64,000 nucleotides of DNA, from NCBI RefSeq assembly GCF_019457515.1, contig NZ_CP080421.1:4216001-4280000 (forward strand), in the 5' to 3' direction. Made by a program: the position numbers and the translations under genes. Under the pieces are notes generated by a model, which saw nothing but the letters and a program-made list of their open reading frames with translations, made no database searches and was not told the DNA's origin. Source of the DNA: Shewanella mesophila (lineage in GTDB: Bacteria; Pseudomonadota; Gammaproteobacteria; Enterobacterales; Shewanellaceae). Numbering within the stretch: the first letter of the stretch is position 1; every line of letters begins with the position of its first letter. Below, in pieces: positions 45,625 to 60,968 of the stretch.

Positions 45625-45918
45625 TTAGTGCTAATTAACCTGAACTCGGGATAATAAACGCCTCTTAGTGAATATAAACCCGCTTTCTTAAGATTGTCAT
45701 CACTCAGCGCTTGCTGTATTCCTGGTGTTTTCGAGCTTCGCCATGGGCCGTTGCTTGTGATACCACAAGCGACGACGGATCCAATGGTCTAAATCGACAC
45801 ATCCTTGGTAGGCATTCGCTATGCCAAAGTAGTTAATCCAGCCTTGCATATATTGGCGCACTTTAAACAATTGATACCCCATACTGACGCCCCAATTTCG
45901 GTTCGTCAGCCATCTCAT
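45621..45918 (-). pseudogene. Group II intron reverse transcriptase/maturase, 3' remnant
   Basis: On the minus strand, RWLTNRNWGVSMGYQLFKVR and QYMQGWINYFGIANAYQ, then CVDLDHWIRRRL, are hallmark maturase-domain residues. The frame then slips by one base near 45715; the rest reads TPGIQQALSDDNLKKAGLYS and LRGVYYPEFRLISTN to a stop at 45623-45621. The N-terminal ~350 residues are missing. It is a dead fragment. Its terminal stop codon overlaps the EAL gene's stop codon on the opposite strand. Confidence 0.88.
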
Positions 45919-46111
45919 CTTTTATTTGAAAATGTGTAATGTTTTAGCATACCACTGGTTCTTATCTGCTTTAATCAAACAGGACACATAAAAACGAAGA
46001 CTATCTTTAAGGCTTAGCTATCAATTGGTTAAGCCTTTCAAGTTATGAAATCGAAGAAAGATTGTCGTCAGTGTAATTTTAATTGTCTTCGTTTTAATTT
46101 TATTAAATCAT

Positions 46112-47311
46112 CTAAACTGCTTGCCCTGCCGCGACACCGGATGCCCATGCCCACTGGAAATTGAATCCGCCGAGCCAGCCGCTAACATCCATCACTTCAC
46201 CCGCAAAAAATAATCCCGGCACCTTCTTACTCTGCATATCTTTTGAGGAAAGCTCATCGGTGTCGACGCCACCTAGCGTCACTTCAGCGGTGCGATAACC
46301 TTCTGTGCCATTCATCAATAACTGCCATTGATGCAAATCGATAACAATTTGATCTCGCTGAGCGTGCACCAATTGGTTCAGCGCCATGTTAAGCAAAGAC
46401 TCCTCGAATAACACTTCGATCAGACGCTTTGGCAACCACTGACTCAGGGTATTGCGTAAACTTTGTTTAGGGTGCTGTTCGAGCGCCTGTGCTAATGCTT
46501 GCTCTGCATCCATATGGGGTAATAGGTTTATCGAGATAGTCTCACCCGCTTTCCAATAATTAGAAATTTGCAGAACAGCGGGGCCAGAGAGGCCTCTGTG
46601 AGTGAATAACAAGGCTTCACTAAACTGGGTGCCATCTTTGGCTGTAATAGTGCTGGGGACGGCAATACCAGATAACGGCTCAAACTTTTGTTTTTGTTCA
46701 CTATGCCAAGTAAAAGGAACCAAGCCTGCATGGGTAGGTAATAGCTCAAGGCCAAATTGCTCGGCAAGTTGATAGCCAAACGGCGTTGCACCCAGTTTGG
46801 GCATAGATAAGCCACCAGTAGCCACAACCAAAGATTGGCAACTGTATTGACCCTTGGATGTTTCCAATACGAACAAGCCAGAATCATCCTTAGCGACAGA
46901 GGTGATTTCAGTTCTAAGCTGAATTTTGGCGCCAGCCCATTCACACTCGGTGAGCAACATGGTGACTATCTCTTTAGCTGAGTCATTACAAAACAACTGG
47001 CCGTGATCACGCTGATGATATTCAATCCCATGACGCTCGACCAGTTCGATAAAGTCCTGAGAAGGGTAACGCGCGAGTGCAGATTTAACGAAATGAGGAT
47101 TGCGACAGATAAAATTACTGGGCTCAACTTTTTGATTAGTAAAGTTACACCGCCCACCACCGCTGATCAGGATTTTACGACCCGCCTGTTTAGCGTTATC
47201 TAACACCAATACATCACGACCTCTATATCCTGCGGTTGCTGCACACATAAGTCCCGCAGCCCCGGCTCCGATAATGATCACGTCATGATGTTTCACTGAA
47301 ATTGCCTTCAT
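46112..47311 (-). CDS. HI0933/YhiN-type FAD-dependent oxidoreductase
   Basis: A 399-residue flavoprotein of the BaiN/HI0933/YhiN family: the dinucleotide motif IIIGAGAAGLMCAATAG at the N-terminus, GRKILISGGGRCNFTN, VVATGGLSMPKLGATPFGY, and the C-terminal LFFAGEVMDVSGWLGGFNFQ, then WAWASG. The physiological reaction is unknown. It runs in the same direction as gpsA but is separated from it by a terminator, so it is a separate unit. Confidence 0.93.
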   Translation of the reverse strand: MKAISVKHHDVIIIGAGAAGLMCAATAGYRGRDVLVLDNAKQAGRKILISGGGRCNFTNQKVEPSNFICRNPHFVKSALARYPSQDFIELVERHGIEYHQRDHGQLFCNDSAKEIVTMLLTECEWAGAKIQLRTEITSVAKDDSGLFVLETSKGQYSCQSLVVATGGLSMPKLGATPFGYQLAEQFGLELLPTHAGLVPFTWHSEQKQKFEPLSGIAVPSTITAKDGTQFSEALLFTHRGLSGPAVLQISNYWKAGETISINLLPHMDAEQALAQALEQHPKQSLRNTLSQWLPKRLIEVLFEESLLNMALNQLVHAQRDQIVIDLHQWQLLMNGTEGYRTAEVTLGGVDTDELSSKDMQSKKVPGLFFAGEVMDVSGWLGGFNFQWAWASGVAAGQAV

Positions 47312-47320
47312 CTTACATAT

Positions 47321-47350
47321 AAAAAGGGCGCTATTTTAGCACCCTTTTTA
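47321..47350 (-). terminator. Terminator after gpsA
   Basis: AAAAAGGGcGCTA against TAGCaCCCTTTTT with one mismatch and a TTT loop, 23 bases past the gpsA stop on the minus strand; U-run supplied by the A run at 47321. Confidence 0.85.
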
Positions 47351-47372
47351 TTATTCACATAAACCAATCAAG

Positions 47373-48395
47373 CTATGAGTCGCTATCGGAAGTCTCTGAC
47401 TTTTTATCTCGAGCTAACAGCGCTTTAGCGGCTTCATGGGGTGTTCCACCTTGATATAACACGCGATAAACTTGCTCTGTAATCGGCATTTCAACACCTA
47501 AACGCTTAGCTAAGGTATAAACCTCTTTGGTATTTCGGTAGCCTTCGACCACCTGACCAATTTCAGCTTGAGCAGTATCAACATCTTTACCTTGGCCCAA
47601 CGCCAATCCGAAGCGACGGTTTCGAGATTGGTTATCGGTACAAGTCAGTACCAAGTCACCGAGGCCCGCCATCCCCATAAAGGTTGAGGCTTGTGCTCCG
47701 ATAGCCTCACCAAGACGAGTTAACTCAACCAGTCCACGAGTAATCAATGCGGTACGCGCATTGGCCCCAAAGCCGATACCATCAGACATACCCGCGCTAA
47801 TAGCGATAACATTTTTAACCGCACCACCAAGCTGTAAGCCAGTAAAATCATCATTGGCATAGACACGTAAACGACTTGGACTGTGGAGTAACTCAACTAA
47901 TTCCTTAGTAAAGGTATCATCTGTGCCCGCTACCGAAATAGCCGTTGGCATACCAGCAGCCAGTTCTTTAGCAAACGTGGGCCCAGACAATACCGCCAGA
48001 GGATATTGATCACCTAACACTTCACGCGCAACCTCTTGCAGTAAACGCCCGGTTTCAGGTTCTAACCCTTTGGTAGCCCAAACAATGCGCGCATCTTTGC
48101 GTAGCAATGGTTTAGCTTGCTTGAGAACAAGCCCAAAAACATGACTCGGTACGACGACGAGCACATTGTTAGATGCGGCTAACGCGGTTGCCAAATCAGC
48201 TTCAGGAATGAGTAAGTCGGGTAGTGCAATACCGGGTAAAAATGCTTGGTTACATCGATCCCGCTTGAGGTTTTCGATATGTTCAGGCTCGTGGCCCCAA
48301 AGCAATGTTTTATGACCGTTACTGGCTAAAGAAATAGCAAGGGCGGTGCCATAAGAGCCCGCCCCCAGTACCGTGATATCGGCAGTGTTGTTCAT
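47373..48395 (-). CDS. gpsA: Glycerol-3-phosphate dehydrogenase [NAD(P)+]
   Basis: Makes sn-glycerol-3-phosphate for phospholipid synthesis from dihydroxyacetone phosphate. 340 residues: Rossmann motif [32 protein letters not shown], the catalytic-Lys segment [20 protein letters not shown], and [20 protein letters not shown]. It follows secB by only eight bases. The yibN-secB-gpsA order is the usual gammaproteobacterial one, minus grxC. Confidence 0.97.
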   Translation of the reverse strand: MNNTADITVLGAGSYGTALAISLASNGHKTLLWGHEPEHIENLKRDRCNQAFLPGIALPDLLIPEADLATALAASNNVLVVVPSHVFGLVLKQAKPLLRKDARIVWATKGLEPETGRLLQEVAREVLGDQYPLAVLSGPTFAKELAAGMPTAISVAGTDDTFTKELVELLHSPSRLRVYANDDFTGLQLGGAVKNVIAISAGMSDGIGFGANARTALITRGLVELTRLGEAIGAQASTFMGMAGLGDLVLTCTDNQSRNRRFGLALGQGKDVDTAQAEIGQVVEGYRNTKEVYTLAKRLGVEMPITEQVYRVLYQGGTPHEAAKALLARDKKSETSDSDS

Positions 48396-48401
48396 GCGTA
48401 A

Positions 48402-48893
48402 TTAAACGTTCGCTTCTTCAGCAGTTTCTGGTGCTGCTTCAGCAGCAGCTTGACGCTGTTGAACATATTGTGCAAATAGCGCGTCAAAGTTAACTGGTGC
48501 AAGGTTTAGTTGTGGGAAAGTACCACGAGAAACAAGGCTACCAACGGCTTCACGAGCATATGGGAAAAGTACGTTAGGGCAGTATGCACCTAAAGAGTGA
48601 GCAAGTTGTTGCTCTGTTAGACCACTGATAGCGAAGATACCAGCTTGCTGAACTTCACATAAAAATGCCGTTTCTTCACCGTTTTTAGCAGTAACAGTAA
48701 GAGAAAGTACCACTTCAAATACGTCGTCAGCCAATTTTGCGCTACGAGTATCTAGGTCTAGTTTAACTTCTGGATTCCACTCTTTTTGGAACACAGCTGG
48801 GCTGTTTGGTGTTTCGAATGAGATATCTTTAGTGTAAACACGTTGAATGTTGAACTGTGGACCCTGTTGTTCGTTGTTTGCTACTTCAGCCAT
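48402..48893 (-). CDS. secB: Protein-export chaperone SecB
   Basis: Tetrameric cytosolic chaperone that delivers preproteins to SecA. The 163 residues start [20 protein letters not shown] and contain [18 protein letters not shown] and [20 protein letters not shown], followed by [18 protein letters not shown], all SecB signatures. It lies eight bases upstream of gpsA. About 200 bases separate it from the rhodanese gene. Confidence 0.97.
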   Translation of the reverse strand: MAEVANNEQQGPQFNIQRVYTKDISFETPNSPAVFQKEWNPEVKLDLDTRSAKLADDVFEVVLSLTVTAKNGEETAFLCEVQQAGIFAISGLTEQQLAHSLGAYCPNVLFPYAREAVGSLVSRGTFPQLNLAPVNFDALFAQYVQQRQAAAEAAPETAEEANV

Positions 48894-49100
48894 AATATCC
48901 TACCTAATCAATTTTGTTTGATTCCCCTAAATAGAGGAATAATCTTTAGGGCTTTTGTTACTCGAGTCCTAAACAAGACCTCAGCCACCATCCCAGTTTT
49001 AGTTTTTCTTAAAGAACTAACTGATAGTTCCCTAAGTCATTTTTTAAAGAGATGACACTCTAATCAAAGTTGCTTATTAAAAGCAAACATTGTGTGGGGT

Positions 49101-49535
49101 TTATCGCTTATTCTTAGCAACCGGTAAATTACTCTGCTGCCATTCGCCCATCCCACCCTTGAGATTGTAAACAGATTCAAAACCCGCCTTAACCATCAAC
49201 TGAGCTGCCTGTGCCGATGTCATTCCAGCATTGCATACCATTATAATGGGACTCGCTTTAAAGTTTTCAAGGGCAGATGTCTGATTATTTTTAATTTCAG
49301 ATAACGGGATGTTAAGCGCGTCAACAATATGACCTTTCTTGAACTCTTCTTTTGAACGAACATCAACAACTTTGGCGTCTTGCTTGTTAATTAACAACGT
49401 CGCTTGTTGATGATCAACCGTTTTGACTTTAGAGATACTAGACTTAAAAACGCTCACTAAAAGAGCGACAAGTAAACCAATCCAAGCAAGGCTAAGCATT
49501 GGGTTGGCTTTTAAAAATTCGATATATTCTTGCAT
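49101..49535 (-). CDS. yibN: Membrane-anchored rhodanese-like protein (YibN)
   Basis: 144 residues: an N-terminal transmembrane helix (MLSLAWIGLLVALLVSVF) and one rhodanese domain, VVDVRSKEEFKKGHIVDALN, then IIMVCNAGMTSAQAAQLMVK with Cys in the active-site loop, VYNLKGGMGEWQ. Likely a sulfurtransferase or protein-interaction domain facing the cytosol. It is the first gene of the yibN-secB-gpsA block and is divergent from gpmI. Confidence 0.9.
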   Translation of the reverse strand: MQEYIEFLKANPMLSLAWIGLLVALLVSVFKSSISKVKTVDHQQATLLINKQDAKVVDVRSKEEFKKGHIVDALNIPLSEIKNNQTSALENFKASPIIMVCNAGMTSAQAAQLMVKAGFESVYNLKGGMGEWQQSNLPVAKNKR

Positions 49536-49703
49536 TATTTACGGCCTACTTCTGTAGCTTGAGATACTGTCAGGGCAGAGAGTATAACCGATCGTCACGG
49601 CATATTGCAGCAAGTTGTTGGCTAAGCTTGCAGTCTATCGTTAGCACTAAATGCCAATGTGTGACCGAATCGATGACCGCTATCTATGTAAATCGCTTTT
49701 TGA

Positions 49704-51320
<1,617 letters not shown>

Positions 51321-51327
51321 CGATTCA

Positions 51328-52464
51328 TTGCTTAAACGATTCGGTTGTTATAAAGCCAGCATTTTCGCTGGCTTTATCATGCTTTCCCTCACTGCTCAGG
51401 CGTCAGATCTGAAGCAGCGCCAATCCGAACTCGAAGCAATACAAAAGCAGATCAGTAACCAGCAATCAACACTTAAAAACACCAATAAGCAACATGAAAA
51501 GTTGATCAAGTTACTGAAAAAAGATGAGCAAGCGATTGCCGCCGCAGCGAAGAAAGTGAATAACACTAAGGCATCACTTGATCAAACAGATAAGAAATTA
51601 GCCGAGCTTGATTCTCGAAAAACCAAGCTCGATGAGCTAAAGAAAAACCAACAAAAAACCTTAGCCAATCAACTAGCAAGTGCCTATCTGGCTGGTAACC
51701 ATGATTACACTAAGATGTTGCTCAATCAGCAGAGTCCTGCAACCATTGAGCGCTTGCTCGCTTATTACCAATATCTTAACGATGCTCGAATGGCCTCCAT
51801 TAAAGAACTACAACAAACCATTACCGAACTAGATAGCATTGAAACCGCCCAAAAAGAGCAGAAAAATAGGCTCAACAAGCTCGTACTAGATCAAGAACAA
51901 CAAGCGAAATCACTGACCCAAGAACAGACGCAAAGACAACAAACTTTAGCCCAATTACAGCGAACACTGAACTCACATGGTGTCAAACTTGAACAGCTGC
52001 AAATAGAAGAAGCCAGCTTAAAGCGAGTCGTCGAGCAAGCCCTTAACGCAATGAAAGATAACCCGGCTATGGACGGGTTATCGAGCAAACAACATTTAAA
52101 TTGGCCGACAAAAGGCCGTATCCGCTCGGGCTTTGGCAGCAAGCGTTCGGGTGAAGTAAAATGGAAAGGCGTCATCCTCTCCGCGCCAGAAGGACAGTCT
52201 GTAAATGCAATCGCCGATGGTAAGGTTATTTATGCCGATTGGCTTAGAGGATTCGGTATGGTGATGGTGGTTGACCACGGTAAGGGCTACATGAGCCTAT
52301 ATGGTCACGCACAAACTTTACTTAAAAATGCGGGAGACTCTGTTAACAAAGGTGAAACCGTTGCACTGGTCGGACGCTCGGGTGGACAAACAGAACCTGG
52401 CCTATACTTTGAAGTAAGGCATAAGGGGCAAGCGGTCGATCCTGCAAGATATTGCAGACGATGA
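51328..52464 (+). CDS. envC: Murein hydrolase activator EnvC
   Basis: Periplasmic activator of AmiA/AmiB amidases at the division septum. 378 residues: a signal peptide (ASIFAGFIMLSLTAQA), a long coiled coil (about residues 27-230, QRQSELEAIQKQISNQQSTL...), and a degenerate LytM domain (GKVIYADWLRGFGMVMVVDH, GKGYMSLYGHAQTL). Catalytic LytM proteins have an HxH metal motif; here it reads LYFEVRH, so the domain is inactive, as in EnvC. Start TTG 51328 gives a proper signal peptide; the next ATG (51379) would not. An 11-bp inverted repeat lies in its first codons. Confidence 0.92.
   Translation: MLKRFGCYKASIFAGFIMLSLTAQASDLKQRQSELEAIQKQISNQQSTLKNTNKQHEKLIKLLKKDEQAIAAAAKKVNNTKASLDQTDKKLAELDSRKTKLDELKKNQQKTLANQLASAYLAGNHDYTKMLLNQQSPATIERLLAYYQYLNDARMASIKELQQTITELDSIETAQKEQKNRLNKLVLDQEQQAKSLTQEQTQRQQTLAQLQRTLNSHGVKLEQLQIEEASLKRVVEQALNAMKDNPAMDGLSSKQHLNWPTKGRIRSGFGSKRSGEVKWKGVILSAPEGQSVNAIADGKVIYADWLRGFGMVMVVDHGKGYMSLYGHAQTLLKNAGDSVNKGETVALVGRSGGQTEPGLYFEVRHKGQAVDPARYCRR
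51350..51377 (+). promoter_or_regulatory. Perfect hairpin inside the envC signal-peptide codons
   Basis: ATAAAGCCAGC (51350-51360) and GCTGGCTTTAT (51367-51377) pair perfectly over a six-base ATTTTC loop. It is 30 bases past the gpmI stop, where a terminator could stand, yet it lies inside the envC reading frame. No U-run follows, only TTTAT then CATG. It could act as an attenuator or an mRNA control element. Confidence 0.6.
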
Positions 52465-52497
52465 CACCAAAGCGGCCCCTTTAAACAGGGGTTGCAC

Positions 52498-53703
52498 ATG
52501 GCTAAATTCATCCGTTATCTCATCTGCGTGGCATTTGGTGTGAGCCTAGGTTTATCGATAACCTTATCAGGGCAAGAAAATGTACAACCATCACCGTCAA
52601 AGCTAAACTATCCCCTTTTAATCGATATCATCAGCACGATAGAGACCTACTACGTCGATAAAATCCCTGAGCAAGAGTTGATCCAAGCCGCTATCGAAGG
52701 GATATTTAATAAGCTAGACCCTTATTCAAATTTCCTCGATAAAGATGCCTTTTCCGATCTTAAAGATGCCAATAGCGGAGAGTACTTTGGCTTTGGTATT
52801 GAGATAGCGACAAGCGATGATAAGGTCACCATCATCAGTCCATTTCCACACTCCCCCGCAGCCATTGCCGGAATACTACCTGGCGATAGGATAGTTAAAG
52901 TTAATCATGAAAGCGTAAATGCCAAACAGTTAGATAACGTTTTAAAAAAGATTAAATTCCACAGTCAAAACAACCTTACTATCAATTTATCGCTCAGTAG
53001 AAGTAACTCTGACGACGTTTTCGATGTCACACTAAAACCCACGATGATCGATGTGAACTCGGTGACGACAGAGCTACTAGGCGACGGCATAGGCTATATA
53101 AAACTATCGAGTTTTCAAGACGACTCCACCGAAGACCTCATCAAGCAACTCAACCAATGGCAAAATAAACCGCTCACTGGAATTATTCTTGATCTCCGCA
53201 ATAATCCCGGTGGGTTGTTAGATCAAGCCATAAAAATAGCAGACCTATTCCTCGCCAAAGGGCGTATTGTGTCCACTCGCGGCCGTTTTTTCGATGCGAA
53301 CTCTGACTACTTTGCATCACCACAGAATCTGTTTTCAAAGTTACCTATTATCGTCTTAATCAACAAGGGTTCTGCATCTGCATCGGAAGTGCTTGCTGCG
53401 GCACTGCAAGAAAATAAACGCGCCATATTGATTGGCGAAAAGAGCTTTGGAAAGGGCACTGTGCAAAGCATCATTCCAACGCTGATAGATGGCAATGCAA
53501 TCAAGCTCACCATTGCACATTACACCACCCCAAAAGGAAGAGATATTCACTCGATAGGAATTGAACCAGACATAAATATCACAACAGATGCTATTAACAA
53601 TAAACAAAGTATGCCTATAATCGACGAACTACCGCCCCATGAAAAAATAGCTAAGGATAAGTTCGTAAAATCGGCTATTACATGGATAAAAACAAATACT
53701 TAA
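52498..53703 (+). CDS. S41 family C-terminal processing peptidase (Prc/CtpA type)
   Basis: Periplasmic serine protease of about 401 residues: signal/membrane anchor in the first 25 residues, a PDZ domain (PAAIAGILPGDRIVKVNHES), DLRNNPGGLLDQAIKIADLF and the catalytic GSASASEVLAAAL (Ser) with GEKSFGKGTVQ (Lys). ATG 52498 has AGGGG at good spacing; a TTG six bases earlier is less likely. It is in the gpmI-envC-S41-yibQ run, a common arrangement, and may process envelope substrates such as EnvC or lipoproteins. Confidence 0.92.
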   Translation: MAKFIRYLICVAFGVSLGLSITLSGQENVQPSPSKLNYPLLIDIISTIETYYVDKIPEQELIQAAIEGIFNKLDPYSNFLDKDAFSDLKDANSGEYFGFGIEIATSDDKVTIISPFPHSPAAIAGILPGDRIVKVNHESVNAKQLDNVLKKIKFHSQNNLTINLSLSRSNSDDVFDVTLKPTMIDVNSVTTELLGDGIGYIKLSSFQDDSTEDLIKQLNQWQNKPLTGIILDLRNNPGGLLDQAIKIADLFLAKGRIVSTRGRFFDANSDYFASPQNLFSKLPIIVLINKGSASASEVLAAALQENKRAILIGEKSFGKGTVQSIIPTLIDGNAIKLTIAHYTTPKGRDIHSIGIEPDINITTDAINNKQSMPIIDELPPHEKIAKDKFVKSAITWIKTNT

Positions 53704-53719
53704 TCACAATAAGAATATA

Positions 53720-54478
53720 GTGCGCTTATTACTTTTATTAGCATTCATCTTGATTGTTAGCCCAACAAAAGCCGCCCAAGTAGCCATCATCATAGATGAC
53801 ATTGGATACCGTCAAACCGATACGGCGGTGTTGTCATTGCCCAGTTCAATCACACTGTCTGTATTACCACATACACCTCTAGGTAAAGAAATTGCCCTCT
53901 TAGCAAATGATAATGGTCACGAAATCATGCTACATCTTCCTATGCAAGCGCTAAACGGGAAAAAACAAGGGCCCGGCGGATTAACCAATAAAATGAATGA
54001 GCAAGAGTTCAAACAGACTATCGACTCAGCCCTAGGAAGCATACCCAATGTAAGAGGCGTTAATAATCATATGGGGAGCTTACTAACACAGATGAATGAA
54101 CAGATGATCTGGTTAATGGAAAGTCTTAAGCAACAAGATACCTATTTCGTCGATAGCGCGACAACTCGATACACCAAGGCGGGCGAAATGGCGAATAAGC
54201 TCGGTGTCCCGCAACTTAAAAGGCAAATATTTCTCGACAATGATGTAAGTGAAACGGCACTAGAGTATCAGTTTCAACGACTCATTAAGTTGGCTAATAA
54301 TGAAGGACAGGTAGTAGTTATAGCGCATCCCTACCCAGAAACTATTCGTTTCCTACAAAGTAATCTTAAAAGGTTAGAGCAACAAGGGCTCACATTAGTA
54401 AAAACATCTCAATTGCTGCCATACCAACTAGCCCAAAAAGAGTCTAAGGTCACTGGCAGCAAAACGCATGTGCGATAA
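53720..54478 (+). CDS. yibQ: Divergent polysaccharide deacetylase family protein (YibQ)
   Basis: 252 residues with a signal peptide (LLLLLAFILIVSPTKA) and the YibQ/DUF610 deacetylase fold: VAIIIDDIGYRQTDTAVLSL, LPHTPLGKEIA, HEIMLHLPMQAL, GVNNHMGSLLTQ, YFVDSATTR and VVIAHPYPETI. Metal-ligand-like Asp and His are present, but activity on envelope sugars is unproven. Start is a GTG at 53720 with a poor ribosome-binding site. It follows the S41 gene at 16 bases. Confidence 0.9.
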   Translation: MRLLLLLAFILIVSPTKAAQVAIIIDDIGYRQTDTAVLSLPSSITLSVLPHTPLGKEIALLANDNGHEIMLHLPMQALNGKKQGPGGLTNKMNEQEFKQTIDSALGSIPNVRGVNNHMGSLLTQMNEQMIWLMESLKQQDTYFVDSATTRYTKAGEMANKLGVPQLKRQIFLDNDVSETALEYQFQRLIKLANNEGQVVVIAHPYPETIRFLQSNLKRLEQQGLTLVKTSQLLPYQLAQKESKVTGSKTHVR

Positions 54479-54491
54479 TCTAATGGATCCG

Positions 54492-54944
54492 TTAGATTTC
54501 TAAAACAGGAATAGATAGATCAGGCAGAAGTGCCTTTAACTCATCGCGATTACTAACGACATCAGCCAATGTATAACGGTCTAAAACCGCCAGATAGGCA
54601 TCTACAGCCTCCGCTAACATCCCTTTCAATTGACATGAAGGAGTGAAACGACAATAGGGCTTAGTACAATCGATAGGGGCTAAGGAGTTTTCTAAGATCC
54701 TAACTAGCTGACCAATATTTATTTGCTCAGCAGGCTTACCCAATCTAAAACCACCGCTCTTGCCACGAACTGTCTGCAGATAACCCTCTTTTCCTAAATG
54801 ATGCACTATCTTCGACACATGATTAGGTGAAAGATCAAACACCTCTGTAATTTCAGCAATTCTAAACAGTGTTTCTCTTTCTGGCGATAGGGCCAAATAC
54901 ATTAAAGTACGAATGCCAAAATCTGTATAACGAGTTAACTGCAT
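54492..54944 (-). CDS. nsrR: Nitric oxide-sensing repressor NsrR (Rrf2 family)
   Basis: A 150-residue Rrf2 protein: MQLTRYTDFGIRTLMYLALS, LSPNHVSKIVHHLGKEGYLQ and GKSGGFRLGKP in the winged helix, then three Cys in DCTKPYCRFTPSCQLKG with the Cys-x4-Cys-x5-Cys spacing of NsrR that binds the NO-sensing Fe-S cluster. Target genes (hmp, nnrS) are not in the window. It converges with yibQ and runs with the YkgJ-type gene ten bases upstream. Confidence 0.92.
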   Translation of the reverse strand: MQLTRYTDFGIRTLMYLALSPERETLFRIAEITEVFDLSPNHVSKIVHHLGKEGYLQTVRGKSGGFRLGKPAEQINIGQLVRILENSLAPIDCTKPYCRFTPSCQLKGMLAEAVDAYLAVLDRYTLADVVSNRDELKALLPDLSIPVLEI

Positions 54945-54954
54945 ATTTTACCTT

Positions 54955-55209
54955 CTAAGATATTGTAGCTGCTTCTAACGAAGTGATAAGCCAAAGGGCC
55001 TCTTCATTGGTACTACCGCAAACATCTTCTGTAGCTGCAAAGCGATCACATAAATCAGGCCTCTCGGGCTGACCAAAAATTTTACAGAGATTATTATCAT
55101 CTAATTGAATACAACGAACACCTGCTGGTTTGCCATTCGGCATACCAGGTATAGGGCTAGTAATTGAAGGCGCAACACAACATGCACCGCATCCAAGACG
55201 ACAATTCAT
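54955..55209 (-). CDS. YkgJ-type cysteine cluster protein
   Basis: An 84-residue Cys-rich protein: MNCRLGCGACCVAPSITSPI at the N-terminus, CIQLDDNNLCKIFGQPERPDLCDRF in the centre and DVCG near the end, the CxxxCxxCC...C pattern of the YkgJ family, predicted to bind iron or zinc. Function unknown. It lies ten bases upstream of nsrR on the same strand, so co-transcription is likely. Confidence 0.85.
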   Translation of the reverse strand: MNCRLGCGACCVAPSITSPIPGMPNGKPAGVRCIQLDDNNLCKIFGQPERPDLCDRFAATEDVCGSTNEEALWLITSLEAATIS

Positions 55210-55612
55210 AAGGCATTATAACTCTATTTACGTGGCGTGTTACCCACAAAGATCACAGCATTATTCTGAGATCTCATAAAGGTTAGCCCTATCTAATAAT
55301 AAAAGAGACAAAAATCTAGGTTTCTCTGTGAGAGTCTTATGCAGGTGTAGTTAAATTCGGCAATCAATCAGTTCTCACATGGGAACCTAAGACATCCGCT
55401 TATCAAGCAAAGCTTGATGGATGGCTGCGAGCCGAGGGCAAGGCACATGGATGTGCCGAATGGCATAAACGCAGGATGCAGTTTATGGCCAAGCCCAGCA
55501 GTGGGACGACGTCAGGAGTAAGCATTCATGCCTACATAAGTGATTAAGCCACCAGATATTAATCAAGATGGTTTCGAGAAAGAGCGTCGATAATTTCATA
55601 AACCCTAAACGC
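55210..55612. repeat. Intergenic stretch with stem-loop repeats upstream of the YkgJ gene and downstream of the rRNA terminator
   Basis: No gene is visible in about 400 bases. ATCAAGC-AAA-GCTTGAT occurs near 55399-55415, and GGCACAT-GG-ATGTGCC at 55442-55457 is a long member of the ATGGAT-centred hairpin family. The right flank, CCGAATGGCA...TAAAC, matches that of the copy at 17085-17096 closely, so a longer repeat unit of roughly 60-80 bases is shared. Confidence 0.65.
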
Positions 55613-55642
55613 AAAAAAGCCACCTTATTCAGGTGGCTTTTC
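55613..55642 (-). terminator. Terminator of the rRNA operon
   Basis: AAAAGCCACCT / AGGTGGCTTTT (55615-55625, 55631-55641) with a TATTC loop, just downstream of 5S on the minus strand, with a six-base U-run. Confidence 0.92.
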
Positions 55643-55654
55643 ACTAAATTAGGC

Positions 55655-55772
55655 GCCTGGAAATGACCTACTCTCACATGGGGAGACCCCACACTACCAT
55701 CGGCGCGATTGCGTTTCACTTCTGAGTTCGGGATGGGATCAGGTGGTGCCACAATGCTATGGTTTCCAGACA
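55655..55772 (-). rRNA. rrf: 5S ribosomal RNA
   Basis: About 118 nt. On the minus strand it starts TGTCTGGAAACC and ends TTTCCAGGC; these ends pair as the helix I of 5S. The conserved loop CCGAACTCAGAAGTGAAAC and the GGTCTCCCCATGTGAGAGTA segment are present. Exact ends may be off by one or two bases. Confidence 0.95.
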
Positions 55773-55896
55773 AATTTGGAAATTTAGAAAGCTGTTCCCG
55801 CCTAAGCAGGAAGTTTTAAAATTGAGTCACACTAAATCAAGTGGCTGTATTCTTTCGCTAAGTATTCACTTAGTTAGAAACCCTTTTGGGTTGTAT

Positions 55897-58788
<2,892 letters not shown>

Positions 58789-59137
58789 ATACAACCCAAA
58801 TGAGTTTCACAAGGAAACAAACTTTATCAAGCGGGTAAGCTTGATGTTGTATCGCAACTAATGGTGTTTACTTTCGCCAAAAGAATACTCATGAATCATC
58901 ATCCTAATTAAAGGGAATGATTCGGCACTTGATTTAAGTGTTTGAGAACTCAATTTTAATTTTCGCGTCAATGCTACAAATAATTACGTACAAGTACGTC
59001 ATTATCCCTTTCACATTAACACTATCAGCTTTCCAAATTTTTAAAGAACAAGCATCGCCGTTAAGACGTGCCACCTGCTCTAACAAGAACAAGTTATCTG
59101 TGTGAACACTCAACAAACATTAAGTTAGTCGTATAGG
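58789..59137 (-). other. 16S-23S internal transcribed spacer without tRNA
   Basis: About 349 bases. No cloverleaf, no T-loop GTTCGA-type sequence and no anticodon arm was seen, so it appears to lack tRNA genes. A boxA-like antitermination sequence (TGTTCTTTAA on the minus strand, 59050-59041) and an ACGTAC-AA-GTACGT hairpin (58986-58999) are present. Confidence 0.75.
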
Positions 59138-60681
<1,544 letters not shown>

Positions 60682-60886
60682 AGTTTTGTTGAAGCTTAAA
60701 GCTTCGGCTCAATGAATTCTGATTCCACATTAAAGACTCGGAAGAATCTCTAACATGTTGTACATATTGCTATGAACACTCATCTTACATTGAGTAAAAT
60801 TTTTGATTGCTTTACATCCGAAGACAGAAAAGCAATTTCGAATAACTCAACACCTGTGAGTGTCCACACAGATTTCTTGTTTCATC

Positions 60887-60898
60887 TTGTTAAAGAGC
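60887..60898 (-). promoter_or_regulatory. boxA antitermination site in rRNA leader
   Basis: GCTCTTTAACAA on the minus strand, the classical boxA sequence, about 205 bases before the 16S 5' end. Confidence 0.88.
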
Positions 60899-60968
60899 GT
60901 TGCTAACATGACGATTGACTCGCTCATTTAGCCGCCGCTGACGCTAGGTCGTTGGCTTAGGGATGCGT

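Noticed and set aside
54492-54944. IscR instead of NsrR
   Set aside because: The Cys spacing (x4, x5) and ...CRFTPSCQLK context match NsrR, and no isc genes are near.
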